Assembly (NCBI RefSeq): GCF_900313025.1
Contig: NZ_OMPQ01000011.1
Coordinates: 310,001 to 374,000, forward strand
Source: Pseudophaeobacter sp. EL27
GTDB taxonomy: Bacteria > Pseudomonadota > Alphaproteobacteria > Rhodobacterales > Rhodobacteraceae
Direction of reading: 5' to 3'
DNA: 64,000 bases
The translations under genes were made by a program, and so were the position numbers. The notes below the pieces were generated by a model. That model searched no databases, was not told where the DNA came from, and saw nothing but the letters and a program-made list of their open reading frames with translations. Shown here in pieces: positions 60,714 through 64,000 of this stretch (the first letter of the stretch is position 1; every line of letters begins with the position of its first letter).

Positions 60714-62245
60714 GCGCGCTTCCCGGCGCTGGCGCGGCCCTGATTGTGGCCGCGCTGATACTCGGGACGCTGGCCGCGGTGGCGCTGCGGGCCGAGGCCG
60801 GTCGTGGCTTTGGAGGTAGTGACTGGGCGGCGCTGCGCTTTACCCTCACACAGGCGGTACTTTCTGCTGTTTTGAGCGTTGGACTGGCAATCGGTCTGGC
60901 GCGGGCCCTGGCGCGGCGACGGTTTTGGGCGCGCACCGCGCTAATCGCGTTCCTGGGGGCGCCGTTTATCCTGCCGGTGATTGTGGCGATTCTGGGCTTG
61001 CTGACGGTGTTTGGCCGGGCGGGCTGGATCAGTCAGATCTTGATGGGTCTTGGGCTGGAGCCCTTGCAGATCTATGGGCTGCACGGCGTGGTGCTGGCGC
61101 ATGTGTTTTTCAATCTGCCACTGGCAACCCGGTTGATTCTGCAGGGCTGGCAGGAAATCCCGACAGAACGTTTCCGTCTGGCGGCGCAGTTGAAGGCAGG
61201 CCCCGGTGCCATGTGGCAACTGCTGGAAGCGCCCATGTTGCGGCGCGTGGTGCCCGGCGCTCTGGCGGTGGTCTTTGCCATTTGTTTGTCCAGCTTTGCG
61301 GTGGCGCTGACGCTGGGGGGCGGGCCACGTGCCACCACGATTGAGCTGGCCATCTATCAGGCCTTTCGGTTTGATTTTGATCTGGGGCGGGCAGCACTGT
61401 TGTCGGCGGTGCAGTTGGGGCTGACCGGGATTGCCGGTTTTGTGGCACTTCGGGTCTCTGACGGTGATGGTGTTGGCGCTGGGTTGGACCGGGCGCTGCG
61501 GCGCTGGGACGGCGAGGCCCCGCTGGCGCGCTGTTTGGATGTCGCTTGGATTACGCTTGCGGCCCTGTTTTTGATTCTGCCTCTGTCGGCGGTTGTTGTG
61601 TCGGGAATTTCCGGCCTGTTTCTGTTAAAAGCATCTGTCTGGATGGCGGCGCTGACCTCGGTTCTGGTTGCTGGCCTCAGCACCCTGTTGCTGCTGCTTC
61701 TGGCGCTGCCCATGGCCGCAGCCGTGGCTATGGGGCGGAGCGCATTGATCGAGGTCGCAGGTATTCTGGGATTAGCGGCCTCGCCCCTGGTGATCGGTAC
61801 CGGGTTGTTCATCGTGATCTACCCCTTTGTTGATCCGTTTTCATTGGCGTTGCCGGTGACGGCGCTGGTCAATGCGGTGATGGCGCTGCCCTTTGCCCTG
61901 CGCATTCTGGTGCCGCGTGCCCGTGAGGTGATGATGCGCTATGGGCGCTTGTCGCTCTCGCTGAATATGGCGGGGATGCCGTTTTTGTGGCGGGTGTTCC
62001 TGCCGCGGATGCGGGCGCAAATCGGCTTTGCCGCAGGGCTGGGGGCGGCTCTGTCGATGGGAGATCTTGGCGTCATTACCCTGTTTGCCGACCCGGAAGT
62101 GGCGACTTTGCCCTTACAGGTCTACCGCCTGATGGGAGCCTACCAGATGGAGGCGGCAGCGGGGGCGGCGCTGTTGCTGTTGATCCTGTCGATGGGCGCA
62201 TTTTGGATTCTGGATCGCGGAGGTCGTTGGCATGCTGAGGCTTGA
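60689..62245 (+). CDS. thiP: thiamine ABC transporter permease
   Basis: 518-residue membrane protein with twelve or so spans in two permease halves, each with a cytoplasmic EAA-type loop (RLAAQLKAGPGAMWQLLEAPMLRR in the first, LSLNMAGMPFLWRVFLPRM in the second). The fused two-domain form is typical of ThiP. The start lies within the thiB end and the stop overlaps thiQ by 14 bases, so the three genes are tightly coupled. Confidence 0.93.
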   Translation: MARRAQPISALPGAGAALIVAALILGTLAAVALRAEAGRGFGGSDWAALRFTLTQAVLSAVLSVGLAIGLARALARRRFWARTALIAFLGAPFILPVIVAILGLLTVFGRAGWISQILMGLGLEPLQIYGLHGVVLAHVFFNLPLATRLILQGWQEIPTERFRLAAQLKAGPGAMWQLLEAPMLRRVVPGALAVVFAICLSSFAVALTLGGGPRATTIELAIYQAFRFDFDLGRAALLSAVQLGLTGIAGFVALRVSDGDGVGAGLDRALRRWDGEAPLARCLDVAWITLAALFLILPLSAVVVSGISGLFLLKASVWMAALTSVLVAGLSTLLLLLLALPMAAAVAMGRSALIEVAGILGLAASPLVIGTGLFIVIYPFVDPFSLALPVTALVNAVMALPFALRILVPRAREVMMRYGRLSLSLNMAGMPFLWRVFLPRMRAQIGFAAGLGAALSMGDLGVITLFADPEVATLPLQVYRLMGAYQMEAAAGAALLLLILSMGAFWILDRGGRWHAEA

Positions 62246-62924
62246 GAGCTGTGAAATAGAGAACGGCGGCTTCGTTTTGCGGGCTGATCTGGAGATTCCT
62301 GCCGGGGCCAAGCTTGCCATTATTGGCCCTTCGGGGGCGGGGAAATCCACCCTGATTGAGGCGATTGCCGGGTTTTTGCCGCTGCGCCAGGGGCGCATTT
62401 TTTGGCAGGGGGAGGATCTGACGGGTCTGGCACCGGGGCAGCGTCCGGTGGCGATGCTGTTTCAGGATGGCAACCTGTTCCCCCATCTTACCGTGGCGCA
62501 GAACGCGGGACTGGGGCTGCGCGCCAATCTGCGTCTGTCGCAGGACGAGCAGGCACAGGTTCAGCAAGCACTGCTCCGAGTCGGGTTGGGGGATCTGGCG
62601 GCGCGTAAACCGGCGGAACTGTCGGGGGGGCAGCAAAGCCGGGTCGCCCTGGCGCGGGTCCTGTTGCAGCGGCGCGATATCCTGCTGCTGGATGAGCCCT
62701 TTGCGGCGCTTGGGCCGGCCCTGAAAGATGAGATGCTGGATCTGGTGGCGGAAATCGCTGCCGAGACGGGCGCGACGGTGCTGATGGTCAGCCATGATCC
62801 ACAGGACGCGCGCCGCCTTGCAGATCAGGTGGTTCTGGTCGCCGAGGGCAAGGCGCATCCGCCTGTGGCGACGGCGGAACTGCTGGACAATCCGCCGCCG
62901 GTGCTAAAGGCCTATCTGGGTTAG
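62232..62924 (+). CDS. thiQ: thiamine ABC transporter ATP-binding protein
   Basis: 230-residue ABC ATPase: Walker A GPSGAGKST at residues 32-40, signature ELSGGQQSRVALARVL and Walker [15 protein letters not shown]-loop in VSHDPQDAR. It energises thiamine uptake with ThiB and ThiP. Last gene of the riboswitch-controlled operon; convergent with ribH 36 bases away. Confidence 0.94.
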   Translation: MLRLESCEIENGGFVLRADLEIPAGAKLAIIGPSGAGKSTLIEAIAGFLPLRQGRIFWQGEDLTGLAPGQRPVAMLFQDGNLFPHLTVAQNAGLGLRANLRLSQDEQAQVQQALLRVGLGDLAARKPAELSGGQQSRVALARVLLQRRDILLLDEPFAALGPALKDEMLDLVAEIAAETGATVLMVSHDPQDARRLADQVVLVAEGKAHPPVATAELLDNPPPVLKAYLG

Positions 62925-62960
62925 GGCGGCGGGCGATCAGGCCCACCGCGATTTGCGCGT

Positions 62961-63401
62961 TTAAGCGACAGCTGCCAGTTTTTGACGCGATTTGGCGATC
63001 ATCAGTGCTGCCTGGGCGGCCTCGCGGCCCTTGTCGACAAAATGTGCCTGGTAGATGGCATTGTGATGATCGGTTTCCTGGTACTGATGCGGTGTCAGGG
63101 AAACAGAGAGCACAGGAACGCCGGTATCCAGGCCGACGCGCATCAGCCCATCCACCACGGACTGGGCGACAAAATCATGGCGGTAGATGCCGCCATCTAC
63201 CACAAAGGCAGCGCAGGCGATGGCGGTATATGCGCCGGTCTTTGCCAGATCCTGTGCCATCAACGGCATCTCAAAGGCACCGGGCACGTCAAAGACATCT
63301 ACCTGTTCGGCGGGGATAAGCTGGGTAAAACCAAGCAGCGCCTGGTCAACGATATCGGCATGCCATTGGGCCTTGATAAAGGCATAGCGGGTGTGTGTCA
63401 T
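62961..63401 (-). CDS. ribH: 6,7-dimethyl-8-ribityllumazine synthase (RibH2-like)
   Basis: Penultimate riboflavin step, condensing 5-amino-6-ribitylamino-uracil with dihydroxybutanone phosphate. VPGAFEMPLMAQDL and VDGGIYRHDFVAQSV with His75 are the active-site motifs; the IYRHDFV form resembles the RibH2 type of rhizobia and Brucella more than the usual RGxTxHF form. Length 146. AGGAG precedes the ATG. It is the only gene in this unit and is controlled by the FMN riboswitch upstream. Confidence 0.9.
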   Translation of the reverse strand: MTHTRYAFIKAQWHADIVDQALLGFTQLIPAEQVDVFDVPGAFEMPLMAQDLAKTGAYTAIACAAFVVDGGIYRHDFVAQSVVDGLMRVGLDTGVPVLSVSLTPHQYQETDHHNAIYQAHFVDKGREAAQAALMIAKSRQKLAAVA

Positions 63402-63489
63402 TGGTATCTCCTATAGGTTTGACACGTCACCCAAGGCGATAACGAACGGCATGACTGCACCGGCCTCAGCCGAAAGCAATCCTGTCGCA

Positions 63490-63688
63490 CGTTCTCTTCC
63501 ATCCGGACTATGACCGTCGGCTCTGGAATCACACCAGATCTGCTAGACATCATCTGATGTGCGTTCACAGCCCGAAAAGTGGGAACCGGTTTTCGGTTCA
63601 AGCTGTGAAGCCAAAAAGATGACCGCTCGCGGGCTTACGGGGATGAGCCCGCATACCGCCGGTGGGGAATTTCACCCCGCCCTGAGAA
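63490..63688 (-). promoter_or_regulatory. FMN riboswitch (RFN element) with an enlarged variable arm
   Basis: Reading the minus strand: TCTCAGGGCGGGGTGAAATT, CCCCACCGGCGGTA, AGCCCGCGAGCG, then a long variable arm, AGCAGATCTGGTGTGATTCC, AGAGCCGACGGTCATAGTCC and GGATGGAAGAGAACG. These are the complete set of RFN conserved blocks. About 90 bases separate it from the ribH ATG. The variable arm contains a nested hairpin: TTCACAGC/GCTGTGAA outside and CCGAAAA/TTTTCGG inside. Confidence 0.93.
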
Positions 63689-63843
63689 CAGCGCGACCCT
63701 GCCAAGAAGTGATGCTGAGCGCAAGATCCCAAGTATAGGGTGACGCCGCGCTATAAGAATTTGTTGTGGCAATGGGGCGTGGCTTGGGCTTTCCATTTGG
63801 GGCAGAGCCACTAGGCTGCCGCCAACTGATCAAGGAGAGCGCG

Positions 63844-64000
63844 ATGAAACTGCATTATGCCCCAACTTCCCCTTTTGTGCGCAAGGTGATGGTCCTGCTG
63901 CATGAGACCGAAACGCTGGACAGCGTGGAGCTACACAATGTCGCAACCACGCCCTATGACCCCAGCGCTGATGTGCAGGCCAGCAACCCCCTGGCCAAGA
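63844..64000 (+). CDS. glutathione S-transferase family protein (3'-truncated by the window edge)
   Basis: 52 codons visible, beginning MKLHYAPTSPFVRKVMVLLHE with the Ser-Pro-Phe-x-Arg-Lys motif of the thioredoxin-like GST N-domain and continuing toward the NPLAK segment that precedes the cis-Pro loop. The rest is outside the window. A second GST is encoded at 26.0 kb; the two are not adjacent. An AAGGAGAG motif precedes the ATG. Confidence 0.85.
   Translation, partial: MKLHYAPTSPFVRKVMVLLHETETLDSVELHNVATTPYDPSADVQASNPLAK

Overview
The window is a chromosomal segment of an alphaproteobacterium, almost certainly a marine Roseobacter-group member of the Rhodobacteraceae (Phaeobacter/Ruegeria/Leisingera-like). 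This rests on gene content and order (petP-petR regulators, a GT2-GT2-GT14-NodH-type sulfotransferase block, dxs-ispA-xseB, rnd-kdsD-lptCAB-hpf-ptsN), on GC-rich coding style, and on an intergenic motif of the form CCCCGGGATATTTTTGGCCAAATGAAA that I have met repeatedly in this group. The genus is an inference. There is no plasmid, phage, insertion sequence, CRISPR array or rRNA operon; apart from one decayed gene and a few orphan small genes this is core chromosome.

Layout. 1-9.0 kb: cell-surface carbohydrate block. It holds cysQ (cut by the window edge), kdsB, galU and galE, then two paralogous GT2 glycosyltransferases, a GT14-like glycosyltransferase with a long C-terminal extension, and a double-domain sulfotransferase. 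9.4-14.3 kb, minus strand: rnd-kdsD-lptC-lptA-lptB then hpf-ptsN, i.e. Kdo supply and LPS export, plus ribosome hibernation and PTS-Ntr. 14.7-17.5 kb: tRNA-Leu(CAG), a globin, an NDUFA9-like protein and uppP. 17.7-25.1 kb: gltD and gltB, separated by a GFA protein and an alpha/beta hydrolase-like protein. 25.2-29.9 kb: mtgA, a GST, queG and a hydantoinase/oxoprolinase. 30.0-36.0 kb, minus: msrA/msrB, a DMT exporter, HU, and the purine-salvage pair amn-ade. 36.0-39.3 kb: a LysR regulator divergent from a class II aldolase, a sterol desaturase-like membrane enzyme, and a structured AT-rich gap with a possible 39-residue peptide. 39.3-44.7 kb: a GlxA/AraC regulator divergent from an acyl-CoA dehydrogenase, a SelW-like Rdx protein, an NDP-forming acyl-CoA synthetase and CaiD, which together look like a carnitine-type CoA pathway.

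44.8-59.4 kb: a frameshifted methyltransferase pseudogene, an NAD(P)-binding protein, an orphan small protein, the isoprenoid genes dxs-ispA with xseB and a deacetylase-family protein, a secreted protein, petR/petP, ilvE, a DMT transporter, a malonyl-CoA synthetase (matB-like), an AEC permease, an HD hydrolase and aroC. 59.4-64 kb: a TPP riboswitch preceding thiB-thiP-thiQ; ribH on the other strand behind a long FMN riboswitch whose variable arm carries a nested palindrome; and the start of another GST.

Functional links. KdsD and KdsB both serve Kdo synthesis, and LptCAB export the finished LPS. GalU/GalE supply UDP-sugars to the adjacent glycosyltransferases, while the sulfotransferase would produce PAP, the substrate of CysQ, so a sulfated surface glycan is a reasonable reading of the first 9 kb. 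Amn and Ade act in sequence (AMP to adenine to hypoxanthine). The most interesting items are the glycan/sulfotransferase locus, the carnitine-like operon with an embedded thioredoxin-like Rdx protein, the four-gene gltD-GFA-hydrolase-gltB arrangement, the repeat that supplies the start codon of queG, the FMN riboswitch insertion, and the structured gap at 39.1 kb.
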